From NCBI RefSeq assembly GCF_017976235.1, contig NZ_JACVHC010000004.1:62001-126000 (forward strand): DNA of 64,000 bases. The letters are read 5' to 3'. The stretch's first letter is position 1. Each line of letters starts with the position of its first letter. The notes under the pieces were generated by a model. That model saw only the letters and a program-made list of their open reading frames with translations. It ran no database searches and was not told the DNA's origin. Positions 20,697 to 28,646 of this stretch are shown here, one piece after another. Position numbers and translations under genes: made by a program. The stretch is from Pseudomonas anatoliensis. Lineage in GTDB: Bacteria; Pseudomonadota; Gammaproteobacteria; Pseudomonadales; Pseudomonadaceae.

Positions 20697-21477
20697 ATAT
20701 CTCCTGCTGGTAGCAGCGTTCCTCTGTGCAGGCGTGGCCCAGGCCGACAACAGCAAAGCCAATGCACCGGTGGTGGTCGACAGCGACGGCTTCAAGGAAC
20801 CGCTGACCAAACTCAAATTCAACCCGGGCCTGGACCAGCGTGAATTCGAACGTTCGACGCTCAATGCGCTGGCCGTCTATGACCCGCTGGAGTCGTGGAA
20901 CCGTCGGGTTTACCACTTCAACTATCGCTTCGACCAGTGGGTGTTTCTGCCTGTAGTCGACGGCTATCGTTACGTCACGCCAAGCTTCCTGCGCACCGGC
21001 GTGAGCAACTTCTTCAACAACCTTGGCGATGTACCGAACCTGGTCAACAGCCTGCTGCAGTTCAAAGGCCAGCGCTCGATGGAAACCACCGCGCGCCTGT
21101 TGCTCAACACCACGATCGGCATCGCCGGCCTGTGGGACCCGGCCACCGCCATGGGCCTGCCACGCCAGAGCGAAGACTTCGGTCAGACTCTGGGCTTCTA
21201 CGGCGTACCGGGCGGCGCCTACTTCGTGCTGCCAATCTTCGGCCCGTCGAACATCCGCGACACCGCAGGCCTGGCCGTGGACTACACCGCCGAGTCGGCG
21301 ATCAACTTCCTCAACGTCTCGGAAGTCAGCTCCAACCACCCGGAAGTCTGGGCCCTGCGCGCGGTGGACAAGCGCTACCAGACCGGCTTCCGCTACGGTC
21401 AGCTGAACTCACCGTTCGAATACGAGAAAGTGCGCTACGTGTACACCGAGTCGCGCAAGTTGCAGATTGCCGAGTAG
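20689..21477 (+). CDS. mlaA: MlaA/VacJ family outer-membrane phospholipid protein
   Basis: MlaA family proteins remove mislocalised phospholipid from the outer leaflet of the outer membrane and pass it to MlaC. The 262 residues contain the family core: YDPLESWNRRVYHFNYRFDQ, FFNNLGDVPNLVNSLLQ, a GIAGLWDPATAMGL segment and the QTLGFYGVPGGAYFVLP block. The GTG start overlaps the hydrolase stop by 8 bases and no other start fits. The leader looks like a signal-peptidase-I type (cleavage after AQA19): Cys13 is preceded by A-F-L, not a lipobox. The Escherichia coli protein is a lipoprotein, so membrane attachment here needs another explanation. The other mla genes are not in the window. Confidence 0.9.
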   Translation: MAKYLLLVAAFLCAGVAQADNSKANAPVVVDSDGFKEPLTKLKFNPGLDQREFERSTLNALAVYDPLESWNRRVYHFNYRFDQWVFLPVVDGYRYVTPSFLRTGVSNFFNNLGDVPNLVNSLLQFKGQRSMETTARLLLNTTIGIAGLWDPATAMGLPRQSEDFGQTLGFYGVPGGAYFVLPIFGPSNIRDTAGLAVDYTAESAINFLNVSEVSSNHPEVWALRAVDKRYQTGFRYGQLNSPFEYEKVRYVYTESRKLQIAE

Positions 21478-21495
21478 ATTCGGCAGGTACAAAAA

Positions 21496-21528
21496 AGGCC
21501 ATTCGATGCGAGTCGAATGGCCTTTTTC
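21496..21528 (+). terminator. Intrinsic terminator of the hydrolase-mlaA operon
   Basis: AGGCCATTCGA, a short TGCG loop and the complementary AGTCGAATGGCCT are followed by five T residues, 18 bp after the mlaA stop. The stem is also preceded by an A run, so it could work in both directions. Confidence 0.92.
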
Positions 21529-21534
21529 ATGAAG

Positions 21535-21616
21535 ATCAAAGGATCGCAGCCTGCGGCAGCTCCTACATTGGGAGGATGTACACCCTGTAGGAGCTGCCGC
21601 AGGCTGCGATCTTTTT
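21535..21616. repeat. REP pair, family B
   Basis: Inverted family-B doublet between the mlaA terminator and the DUF808 gene. It touches the DUF808 stop codon. Confidence 0.92.
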
Positions 21617-22529
21617 AGCCTTTCACAGCTTTCCAGATCTTGCCGACTACCGATACAACCGCCAGCACCACCGCACCGGCAATAATCCCCGCTACGCCAT
21701 TGAGCAACACCGGCACCACAAACCCGGCGCTGCCCGCCGCTGCGCCAATGCCTTCAATCCAGTGGTGAACCACCGGCACGCCGTGGGTCAGGATGCCGCC
21801 GCCGACCAGGAACATCGCCGCCGTGCCGATCACCGACAGGGCCTTCATCATGTAGGGCGCGGCGACCAGAATGCCGTTGCCGATTTTTTTGGCCATTTGC
21901 CCGGGCTTCTGGGTCAGCCACAGACCGAGGTCGTCGAGCTTGACGATGCCGGCCACCAGACCATACACACCGACGGTCATAACGATGGCGATGCCGGACA
22001 GCACGATCACTTGCTGGGTCAGCGGGGCGCCGGCCACGGCACCCAGAGTGATGGCGATGATTTCTGCCGAAAGGATGAAGTCGGTGCGGATCGCGCCTTT
22101 GATTTTGTCCTTCTCGAACGCCACCAGATCAGTTTCCGGATCGGCAACGGCTGCGCTCAGTTGCGCATGATCCGCGTCATCTTCAGCCTTGCTGTGCAGA
22201 AATTTGTGCGCGAGTTTCTCAAAACCTTCGAAACACAGATACGCACCACCGACCATCAACAGCGGCGTGACCAGCCACGGAACGAACGCACTGATCGCCA
22301 GCGCCGAGGGCACCAGAATCAGTTTGTTGAGGAACGAACCCTTGGCCACCGCCCACACCACGGGAATTTCCCGCTCGGCGCGCACGCCGGAGACCTGCTG
22401 GGCATTGAGCGCCAAATCATCACCGAGCACCCCGGCGGTCTTCTTGGCGGCCATTTTGGTCATCAACGCAACGTCATCCAGAACGGCGGCGATATCGTCA
22501 ATCAGCACCAGCAAACTGCTTCCTGCCAT
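21615..22529 (-). CDS. DUF808 (YedI-like) inner-membrane protein
   Basis: A 304-residue protein beginning [20 protein letters not shown], with [20 protein letters not shown], the hallmark N-terminus of the DUF808/YedI family. Five or six hydrophobic helices follow, with [16 protein letters not shown] in the middle. Function is unknown; the family is widespread in proteobacteria. It is transcribed alone on the minus strand, and its end touches a REP pair. The TetR gene diverges from it. Confidence 0.88.
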   Translation of the reverse strand: MAGSSLLVLIDDIAAVLDDVALMTKMAAKKTAGVLGDDLALNAQQVSGVRAEREIPVVWAVAKGSFLNKLILVPSALAISAFVPWLVTPLLMVGGAYLCFEGFEKLAHKFLHSKAEDDADHAQLSAAVADPETDLVAFEKDKIKGAIRTDFILSAEIIAITLGAVAGAPLTQQVIVLSGIAIVMTVGVYGLVAGIVKLDDLGLWLTQKPGQMAKKIGNGILVAAPYMMKALSVIGTAAMFLVGGGILTHGVPVVHHWIEGIGAAAGSAGFVVPVLLNGVAGIIAGAVVLAVVSVVGKIWKAVKG

Positions 22530-22664
22530 GAATCCTGTTTCCTTCTATGTATGAATGTTGCGAAGCATAACGCGACCGCAGGCCACATGGGGCATTGTTG
22601 AGCGCTGCGCGAGGCCGGTGCTACCATGCGCAACCGCCAGAACAGGCAAGGAACCACCGGGTTT

Positions 22665-23270
22665 ATGAGCACAATCCGCGAGCGCAACAAAGAACTGATC
22701 CTGCGTGCTGCCAGTGAGGAGTTTGCCGACAAGGGCTTCGCTGCGACCAAAACCAGCGACATCGCCGCGAAGGCAGGATTGCCCAAGCCCAACGTCTACT
22801 ACTACTTCAAATCCAAGGAAAACCTCTACCGCGAGGTGTTGGAAAGCATCATCGTGCCGATCTTGCAGGCTTCGACTCCGTTCAACGCGGACGGCGTGCC
22901 GAGCGAAGTGCTCAGCGGCTACATCCGCTCGAAGATTCGCATCTCGCGCGACCTGCCCTTCGCCTCCAAGGTATTCGCCAGCGAAATCATGCACGGCGCC
23001 CCGCACCTGAGCGCCGACCTGGTCGAGCAGCTCAACGGCCAGGCCAAGCACAACATCGACTGCATCCAGACCTGGATCGACCGCGGCCAGATCGCCCCGA
23101 TCGACCCCAATCACCTGATGTTCAGCATCTGGGCCGCGACCCAGACCTACGCCGACTTCGACTGGCAGATCTCGGCGATCACCGGCAAGGACAAACTGGA
23201 TGAAGCCGATTATGAAGCGGCGGCGCAGACGATAATCCGGTTGGTGTTGAAGGGGTGTGAGCCGGACTGA
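22665..23270 (+). CDS. TetR-family transcriptional regulator (RutR-like C-terminus)
   Basis: A 201-residue repressor-type protein. The N-terminal helix-turn-helix covers about residues 10-55 (ASEEFADKGFAATKTSDIAA and PKPNVYYYFKSKENLY). The C-terminal ligand domain resembles the RutR/YcdC group (SRDLPFASKVFASEIMHG, WAATQTYADFDWQI). ATG 22665 is preferred over 22626 because MSTIRERNKELIL is the family-like start. Pyrimidine-related ligands are known for RutR, but the neighbours give no support for that here. Confidence 0.85.
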   Translation: MSTIRERNKELILRAASEEFADKGFAATKTSDIAAKAGLPKPNVYYYFKSKENLYREVLESIIVPILQASTPFNADGVPSEVLSGYIRSKIRISRDLPFASKVFASEIMHGAPHLSADLVEQLNGQAKHNIDCIQTWIDRGQIAPIDPNHLMFSIWAATQTYADFDWQISAITGKDKLDEADYEAAAQTIIRLVLKGCEPD

Positions 23271-23283
23271 GACACCGCGATGC

Positions 23284-23352
23284 GGCTATCGCGAGCAGGC
23301 TCACTCCTACATTTGGAATGCATTCACCTGTAGGAGTGAGCCTGCTCGCGAT
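23284..23352. repeat. REP pair, family A, beside the RAYT gene
   Basis: Inverted family-A doublet between the TetR stop and the 3' end of the RAYT gene. The arms are GCTATCGCGAGCAGGCTCAC and its complement with a short spacer. Confidence 0.92.
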
Positions 23353-23372
23353 CAAGGCGACTCGGTGCCGGT

Positions 23373-23831
23373 TCAAACCCAAATGGCATCCCACAACGGA
23401 TAGTCGCCTAGCTTCTCAACCAATCCTGCCCGCAATGGATTGGCCACGACATATCTCGCCATCTTCACCAGATCCTCTTCCCGCCGTAGCGCCCGATCAT
23501 GGAACCCTCTCTGCCAGAGACTGATATTTCGCCCGGTACGCTGCTTGACCGCTTTGGTACTCATCGATTTGGTCTTCTGCATCAGTTCGCTCAAAGAGCC
23601 CTGCTGCAATTCAATCAACCAATGAAAATGATCCGGCATGACCACCCACGCCAGTGAGTTTGCCAAGCCGAGATTCTGCGCATTTCGAAATTGATCGACG
23701 ACCAGCCTGCCCAAGGCAAATTCCTTGAAAACCGGTGCCCGGTTCAGTGTGTTTGTGGTCAACAGGTAGATACGATTGGCTTCGCCATAGCGCCCGGCTC
23801 GTAATCGGTGTGCAGCAGGTAGATCCGGCAT
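23373..23831 (-). CDS. REP-associated tyrosine transposase (RAYT, Y1/HUH)
   Basis: A 152-residue single-domain protein of the Y1 transposase (TnpA_REP) superfamily. The HUH metal site is His68-x-His70 in MPDHFHWL, and the nucleophile is Tyr127 in ARYVVANPLRAGLV. LWQRGFHDRALR at 105-116 is also typical. Such enzymes cleave REP hairpins and are thought to maintain REP populations. The gene is bracketed by family-A REP doublets at 23284-23352 and 23926-24020, pointing to that family as its cognate. ATG 23831 has a GGGAGG site. All catalytic residues look intact. Confidence 0.93.
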   Translation of the reverse strand: MPDLPAAHRLRAGRYGEANRIYLLTTNTLNRAPVFKEFALGRLVVDQFRNAQNLGLANSLAWVVMPDHFHWLIELQQGSLSELMQKTKSMSTKAVKQRTGRNISLWQRGFHDRALRREEDLVKMARYVVANPLRAGLVEKLGDYPLWDAIWV

Positions 23832-23925
23832 TCCTTTGCCTCCCGTGACAATGTCAGAGGAAGACTAGTTCTGTGGATTCAGGTAGGTGGAGCAAACTGT
23901 TGGCCGGATGTGTCCAGGAGATTGC

Positions 23926-24020
23926 AATCGCGAGCAGGCTCACTCCTACAGGGGGTTTGAGTGTTTAGACATTTTGTATCCGACCACAAACCCTGTAGGA
24001 GTGAGCCTGCTCGCGATAGC
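23926..24020. repeat. REP pair, family A, on the other side of the RAYT gene
   Basis: Inverted family-A doublet between the RAYT start and the GlcG-like gene end. The REP cores are near identical to the doublet at 15863-15952. Confidence 0.92.
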
Positions 24021-24040
24021 GGTTAATCAGTCATCACCAA

Positions 24041-24481
24041 TCAAGCAACCACCCCCGCATCCGCCTTCAAATCCAGCGCCTGCACCGCTTTGATCGCCAC
24101 CTGCTCATCAACATCCGACAGGTCGCCGCTAATGCCGATCGCACCCAACACCTCCCCCGCCTGATCGCGGATCAACACTCCACCCGGTGCCGGCACGACG
24201 CTGCCCTGGCCCATGCTGTTGAGTGCCGCGAAGAACGCCGGGCGTTGTTGAGCATCCACTGCCAGCAGGCGTGAACCCTTGCCCAGCGCAATCGCGCCCC
24301 AGGCTTTGCCGATGGCGATCTGCGGGCGCAGCAGGCTGGCGCCGTCTTCGCGTTGCAGGGCGATCAAGTGCCCGCCCGTATCGAGTACCGCGATGGTCAA
24401 CGGCGCGGCATTGATGCCCCGCCCTGCGTTGATGGCTTCGTTGACCAGGTTGACTGCGACTTTCAAGGTTAAAGCGCTCAT
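24041..24481 (-). CDS. GlcG/HbpS-family protein (DUF336), divergent from gcl
   Basis: A 146-residue cytoplasmic protein of the GlcG/HbpS family, starting MSALTLKVAVNLVNEAI. Family features are IAVLDTGGHLIALQREDGA, RPQIAIGKAWGA and the C-terminal GAIGISGDLSDVDEQVA. Members occur beside glycolate and glyoxylate genes, and some bind haem or act as sensors; function here is unproven. It diverges from gcl across a 269-bp region with two identical palindromes, suggesting co-regulation with glyoxylate use. A GAGGA ribosome-binding site precedes the ATG. Confidence 0.88.
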   Translation of the reverse strand: MSALTLKVAVNLVNEAINAGRGINAAPLTIAVLDTGGHLIALQREDGASLLRPQIAIGKAWGAIALGKGSRLLAVDAQQRPAFFAALNSMGQGSVVPAPGGVLIRDQAGEVLGAIGISGDLSDVDEQVAIKAVQALDLKADAGVVA

Positions 24482-24575
24482 GGTGCCGTCCTCATTTTGT
24501 TATAGGGAAAGTCGTGGAGCTGCGCTTGAATGCCGCAGTCCGATGCAAACAAATAGAACACAATGAGTTATTTTT

Positions 24576-24585
24576 TTGTATACAA
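24576..24585. promoter_or_regulatory. Operator-like palindrome TTGTATACAA, copy 1
   Basis: A perfect 10-bp palindrome 95 bp upstream of the GlcG-like gene. Its TGTATACA core fits the yGTM-KACr pattern of FadR-subfamily GntR regulators. It matches copy 2 exactly. Confidence 0.7.
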
Positions 24586-24713
24586 TAATTCTCGAAAAGC
24601 GCCACATGCGACGAAAAGCCACAGCAGAACCGGCTTCCGACGAATGAAACAGTCGCTTGAGAAAATGGATTGACCTGCGCCGTCCGCCGTGAATACACTC
24701 TGCGCAAAGCCAC

Positions 24714-24723
24714 TTGTATACAA
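24714..24723. promoter_or_regulatory. Operator-like palindrome TTGTATACAA, copy 2
   Basis: Second exact copy, 27 bp before the gcl ATG and 138 bp centre-to-centre from copy 1 (about 13 helical turns). Its place just ahead of the start suits a repressor site over the gcl transcript start. P. putida gcl is known to be controlled by the GntR-type GclR; linking these sites to it is inference. Confidence 0.7.
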
Positions 24724-24750
24724 TTACAAAACGTAAAGAGGCACAAAACC

Positions 24751-26526
24751 ATGAGCAAAATGAGAGCAATCGAAGCCGCCGTTCTGGTGATGCGCCGTGA
24801 AGGGGTTGATACCGCTTTTGGCATTCCGGGCGCTGCCATCAACCCGCTGTACTCCGCCTTGCAGAAAGTCGGTGGCATCGATCACGTCCTTGCTCGCCAC
24901 GTTGAAGGCGCCTCGCACATGGCCGAGGGCTACACCCGCACCAAGGCCGGCAACATCGGCGTGTGCATCGGGACTTCCGGCCCTGCCGGTACCGACATGG
25001 TCACCGGGCTCTACAGCGCCTCGGCCGACTCGATTCCAATCCTCTGCATTACCGGCCAGGCACCCCGCGCCCGTATGCACAAGGAAGACTTCCAGGCTGT
25101 CGACATCACCAGCATCGTCAAGCCAGTCACCAAGTGGGCAACCACTGTGCTGGAACCGGGCCAAGTGCCTTACGCGTTCCAGAAAGCGTTCTTTGAAATG
25201 CGCTCCGGCCGTCCAGGCCCAGTGCTGATCGACCTGCCGTTCGACGTGCAGATGGCCGAAATCGAATTCGATATCGACGCTTACCAGCCACTTCCACTGG
25301 CCAAGCCGACCGCTACCCGCGTTCAGGTCGAGAAGGCTTTGGCCCTGCTTGACCAGGCCGAGCGTCCATTGCTGGTGGCCGGTGGTGGCATCATCAACGC
25401 CGACGCCAGTGATCTTTTGGTCGAGTTCGCTGAACTGACCGGCATCCCGGTCATCCCGACCCTGATGGGCTGGGGCACCATCCCTGACGATCACCCGTTG
25501 ATGGTCGGTATGGTGGGTCTGCAGACTTCGCACCGCTACGGCAACGCCACCATGCTCAAATCCGACGTGGTGCTGGGCATCGGTAACCGTTGGGCCAACC
25601 GTCACACCGGTTCGGTTGACGTCTACACCGAAGGTCGCAAGTTCATTCACGTCGACATCGAAGGCACGCAGATCGGCCGTGTATTCACACCGGACCTGGG
25701 CATCGTGTCCGACGCCGCTGCCGCGCTGACCGTGTTCATCGAAGTCGCCCGTGAGTGGCAAGCCGCGGGCAAGCTGAAAAACCGCAGTGCCTGGCTGCAG
25801 GATTGCCAGCAGCGCAAAGCCAGCCTGCACCGCAAGACCCACTTCGACAACGTGCCGGTCAAACCGCAGCGCGTGTATGAAGAGATGAACCAGGTGTTCG
25901 GCAAAGACACCTGCTACGTCAGCACCATTGGTCTGTCGCAGATTGCCGGCGCGCAGTTCCTGCACGTCTACAAGCCGCGTCACTGGATCAACTGCGGCCA
26001 GGCAGGCCCGTTGGGCTGGACCATTCCGGCAGCACTGGGCGTGGTCAAGGCCGATCCGAGCCGTAAAGTCGTGGCCCTGTCGGGGGACTATGATTTCCAG
26101 TTCATGATCGAAGAACTGGCGGTCGGCGCTCAGTTCAAACTGCCTTACATCCACGTCGTGGTGAACAACTCGTACCTGGGCCTGATTCGTCAGGCACAGC
26201 GCGGGTTTGAAATGGACTACTGCGTGCAACTGTCCTTCGACAACTTGAACGCGCCGGAACTCAACGGTTACGGTGTTGACCACGTCGCAGTCGCCGAAGG
26301 CCTCGGTTGCAAGGCACTGCGTGTGTTCGAACCATCGGAAATCGCCCCTGCCCTGCGCAAGGCCGAACAGATGATCGAAGAGTTCAAGGTGCCGGTGATC
26401 GTCGAGATCATTCTGGAGCGTGTGACCAACATCTCCATGGGTACCGAGATCAACGCCGTCAACGAATTCGAAGACCTGGCGCTGGTCGGCAACGATGCGC
26501 CAACGGCGATTTCGATGCTTGATTGA
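24751..26526 (+). CDS. gcl: Glyoxylate carboligase (tartronate-semialdehyde synthase)
   Basis: A ThDP enzyme that joins two glyoxylates to tartronate semialdehyde and CO2. The 591 residues follow the acetolactate-synthase-like fold: [15 protein letters not shown] at 23-37, a ThDP-binding [14 protein letters not shown] block, and [13 protein letters not shown]. Val51 (RHVEG) replaces the catalytic glutamate of other ThDP enzymes, the hallmark of glyoxylate carboligase. The ATG at 24751 has a GAGG site; the frame opens further upstream through the operator, but that stretch is not family-like. First gene of the glyoxylate operon. Confidence 0.98.
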   Translation: MSKMRAIEAAVLVMRREGVDTAFGIPGAAINPLYSALQKVGGIDHVLARHVEGASHMAEGYTRTKAGNIGVCIGTSGPAGTDMVTGLYSASADSIPILCITGQAPRARMHKEDFQAVDITSIVKPVTKWATTVLEPGQVPYAFQKAFFEMRSGRPGPVLIDLPFDVQMAEIEFDIDAYQPLPLAKPTATRVQVEKALALLDQAERPLLVAGGGIINADASDLLVEFAELTGIPVIPTLMGWGTIPDDHPLMVGMVGLQTSHRYGNATMLKSDVVLGIGNRWANRHTGSVDVYTEGRKFIHVDIEGTQIGRVFTPDLGIVSDAAAALTVFIEVAREWQAAGKLKNRSAWLQDCQQRKASLHRKTHFDNVPVKPQRVYEEMNQVFGKDTCYVSTIGLSQIAGAQFLHVYKPRHWINCGQAGPLGWTIPAALGVVKADPSRKVVALSGDYDFQFMIEELAVGAQFKLPYIHVVVNNSYLGLIRQAQRGFEMDYCVQLSFDNLNAPELNGYGVDHVAVAEGLGCKALRVFEPSEIAPALRKAEQMIEEFKVPVIVEIILERVTNISMGTEINAVNEFEDLALVGNDAPTAISMLD

Positions 26527-26544
26527 TCCGCAGGTTTGATGCCT

Positions 26545-26631
26545 CTGTAGGAGCTGCCGCAGGTTGCGATCTTTTGATCTTGGGTTTTGAAGATCGAGAT
26601 CAAAAGATCGCAGCCTGCGGCAGCTCCTACA
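26545..26631. repeat. REP pair, family B, in the gcl-hyi gap
   Basis: Inverted family-B doublet between gcl and hyi, inside a co-directional operon. It is followed directly by the hyi ribosome-binding region. Confidence 0.92.
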
Positions 26632-26667
26632 CGGGCCATCAACATTAATTTGCAACGGGAGACCACC

Positions 26668-27450
26668 ATGCCGCGTTTCGCAGCCAACCTGTCCATGCTG
26701 TTCACCGAACAGGATTTCCTTGCCCGTTTCGACGCCGCCGCCAAGGCTGGTTTCAGTGGTGTTGAATACCTGTTCCCGTACGACTTCAGCTCTGCCGAAA
26801 TCAAGGCCAGGCTCGACGCCAACGGTCTGACCCAAGTGCTGTTCAACCTGCCGGCCGGTGACTGGGCCAAGGGCGAGCGCGGTATCGCGTGCCTGCCGGA
26901 CCGGGTTGAAGAGTTCCGCGCCGGGGTCGATCTGGCGATTGCTTACGCACAAGTGCTGGGCAACACCCAGATCAACTGCCTGGCCGGTATCCGTCCGCAG
27001 GGCGTTGACGATGCCACCGTTGAAAAGACCTTTGTCGCCAACCTCAAGTACGCCGCCGACAAGCTGCAAGCGGCGGGCATCAAACTGGTGATGGAAGCCA
27101 TCAACACCCGTGACATTCCGGGCTTCTACCTGAACAACACGGCGCAAGCCCTGTCGATTCGCGAGCAGGTCGGCAGCGCCAATCTGTTCCTGCAATACGA
27201 CATCTATCACATGCAAATCATGGAAGGCGATCTGGCCCGCACCCTGCAATCGCACCTGGGCGAGATCAACCATGTGCAGCTCGCGGACAACCCGGGGCGT
27301 AACGAGCCGGGCACTGGCGAGATCAACTATCGCTTCCTGTTCGAACACCTCGACCGCATCGGTTATCAGGGTTGGGTGGGTTGCGAGTACAAGCCGCTGA
27401 CCACTACTGAAGCGGGTCTGGGCTGGTTGAAAACCCACAACGCAATTTAA
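26668..27450 (+). CDS. hyi: Hydroxypyruvate isomerase
   Basis: Interconverts hydroxypyruvate and tartronate semialdehyde beside gcl. The 260-residue TIM-barrel protein (xylose-isomerase-like AP endonuclease fold) starts MPRFAANLSMLFTEQDFLAR. Metal-site acids are in VMEAINTRDIPG, YDIYHMQ and the C-terminal GCEYKP. A GGGAG site precedes ATG 26668; the frame continues upstream into the REP pair and is not used. Confidence 0.95.
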   Translation: MPRFAANLSMLFTEQDFLARFDAAAKAGFSGVEYLFPYDFSSAEIKARLDANGLTQVLFNLPAGDWAKGERGIACLPDRVEEFRAGVDLAIAYAQVLGNTQINCLAGIRPQGVDDATVEKTFVANLKYAADKLQAAGIKLVMEAINTRDIPGFYLNNTAQALSIREQVGSANLFLQYDIYHMQIMEGDLARTLQSHLGEINHVQLADNPGRNEPGTGEINYRFLFEHLDRIGYQGWVGCEYKPLTTTEAGLGWLKTHNAI

Positions 27451-27464
27451 TCAAACACATCACC

Positions 27465-27556
27465 CCTGTAGGAGCTGCCGCAGGCTGCGATCTGTTGATC
27501 TTGATCTTCAAAAGCAACATCAAAAGATCGCAGCCTGCGGCAGCTCCTACAGGGGG
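27465..27556. repeat. REP pair, family B, in the hyi-glxR gap
   Basis: Inverted family-B doublet filling nearly all of the 132-bp gap between hyi and glxR. The glxR GAGGA ribosome-binding site lies just after it. Confidence 0.92.
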
Positions 27557-27582
27557 CAAGACAAAAACAAGAGGATTTTCTC

Positions 27583-28476
27583 ATGGCTAAAATCGGATTT
27601 ATCGGCACCGGCATCATGGGCCACCCAATGGCGGCGAACCTGCAGAAAGCCGGTCACAGCCTGTTCCTGTCGGCGCACCACGACGCCGCACCTGCCGACC
27701 TGGTTGCCGCTGGCGCCGTCGCTCTGGCCAACCCGCGCGAAGTCGCGCAGGAAGCTGAATTCATCATCGTCATGGTCCCGGATACCCCGCAGGTCGATGA
27801 CGTGCTGTTCCGCGCCGACGGTGTTGCGGCCGGCATCAGCAAAGGCAAAATCGTCATCGACATGAGCTCGATCTCGCCGACCGCCACCAAGGCTTTCGCG
27901 GCGAAGATCAACGAGAAAGGCGCGCAATACCTCGACGCACCAGTGTCCGGCGGTGAAGTCGGCGCCAAAGCCGCGACCCTGAGCATCATGATCGGTGGCG
28001 ACGCCGATGCCTTTGAACGCGCATTGCCGCTGTTCCAGGCCATGGGCAAGAACATCACCCTGGTCGGTGGCAATGGCGACGGTCAGACCGCCAAGGTTGC
28101 CAACCAGATCATCGTTGCCCTGAACATTCAGGCTGTCGCCGAAGCACTGCTGTTCGCTTCGAAAAACGGTGCGGATCCAGCCAAGGTGCGTGAAGCGCTG
28201 ATGGGTGGTTTCGCCTCGTCCAAGATTCTCGAAGTGCACGGCGAGCGCATGATCAAAGGCACCTTCGATCCAGGCTTCCGCATCAGCCTGCACCAGAAGG
28301 ACCTGAACCTGGCCCTGCAAGGCGCCAAGGAGCTGAACATCAACCTGCCGAACACCGCCAACACTCAGCAAGTGTTCAGCACCTGCGCGGCGATCGGTGG
28401 CAGCAACTGGGACCACTCGGCGCTGATCAAGGGTCTGGAACACATGGCCAACTTCTCGATTCGCGACAAGAAGTAA
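27583..28476 (+). CDS. glxR: 2-hydroxy-3-oxopropionate (tartronate semialdehyde) reductase
   Basis: Reduces tartronate semialdehyde to D-glycerate with NAD(P)H. The 297 residues belong to the beta-hydroxyacid dehydrogenase family: Rossmann motif GFIGTGIMGHPMAANL at 4-19, the substrate loop DAPVSGGEVGA, the catalytic lysine in GQTAKVANQ, and the C-terminal HQKDLNLAL. The start has a clear GAGGA site. Third gene of the gcl operon. Confidence 0.97.
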   Translation: MAKIGFIGTGIMGHPMAANLQKAGHSLFLSAHHDAAPADLVAAGAVALANPREVAQEAEFIIVMVPDTPQVDDVLFRADGVAAGISKGKIVIDMSSISPTATKAFAAKINEKGAQYLDAPVSGGEVGAKAATLSIMIGGDADAFERALPLFQAMGKNITLVGGNGDGQTAKVANQIIVALNIQAVAEALLFASKNGADPAKVREALMGGFASSKILEVHGERMIKGTFDPGFRISLHQKDLNLALQGAKELNINLPNTANTQQVFSTCAAIGGSNWDHSALIKGLEHMANFSIRDKK

Positions 28477-28496
28477 TCTGCGCCTATGGCTCGCTC

Positions 28497-28589
28497 CCTG
28501 TGGGAGCGGGCTTGCCCGCGATGGCATCAACTCGGTCTGCCTGAATGACCGCGGCGCCTGAATCGCTGGCAAGCCAGCTCCCACAAGGA
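28497..28589. repeat. REP pair, family C (TGTGGGAGCGGGCTTGCCCGCGATGGC)
   Basis: Inverted, slightly diverged doublet of a third REP family in the glxR-ttuD gap. The right arm reads ATCGCTGGCAAGCCAGCTCC. It resembles the GTGGGAG...CTTGC REP group common in P. fluorescens. Confidence 0.9.
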
Positions 28590-28646
28590 CCGCGTCGCTA
28601 CACCGTTGTCGCTTTATCCCCATAACAAGAATTCCGGGAGCCCGCC

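Noticed and set aside
22560..22664. TetR start at the ATG 22626
   Set aside because: The extra 13 residues (MRNRQNRQGTTGF) are not like the family; the ATG at 22665 is more probable, though not proven.
15863..24020. Repeated palindromes as a possible CRISPR array
   Set aside because: They are dispersed inverted REP pairs with irregular spacing and no cas genes.
24724..27438. 904-codon minus-strand frame opposite gcl and hyi
   Set aside because: Shadow of the coding strand that also runs through a REP pair; no start region or family.
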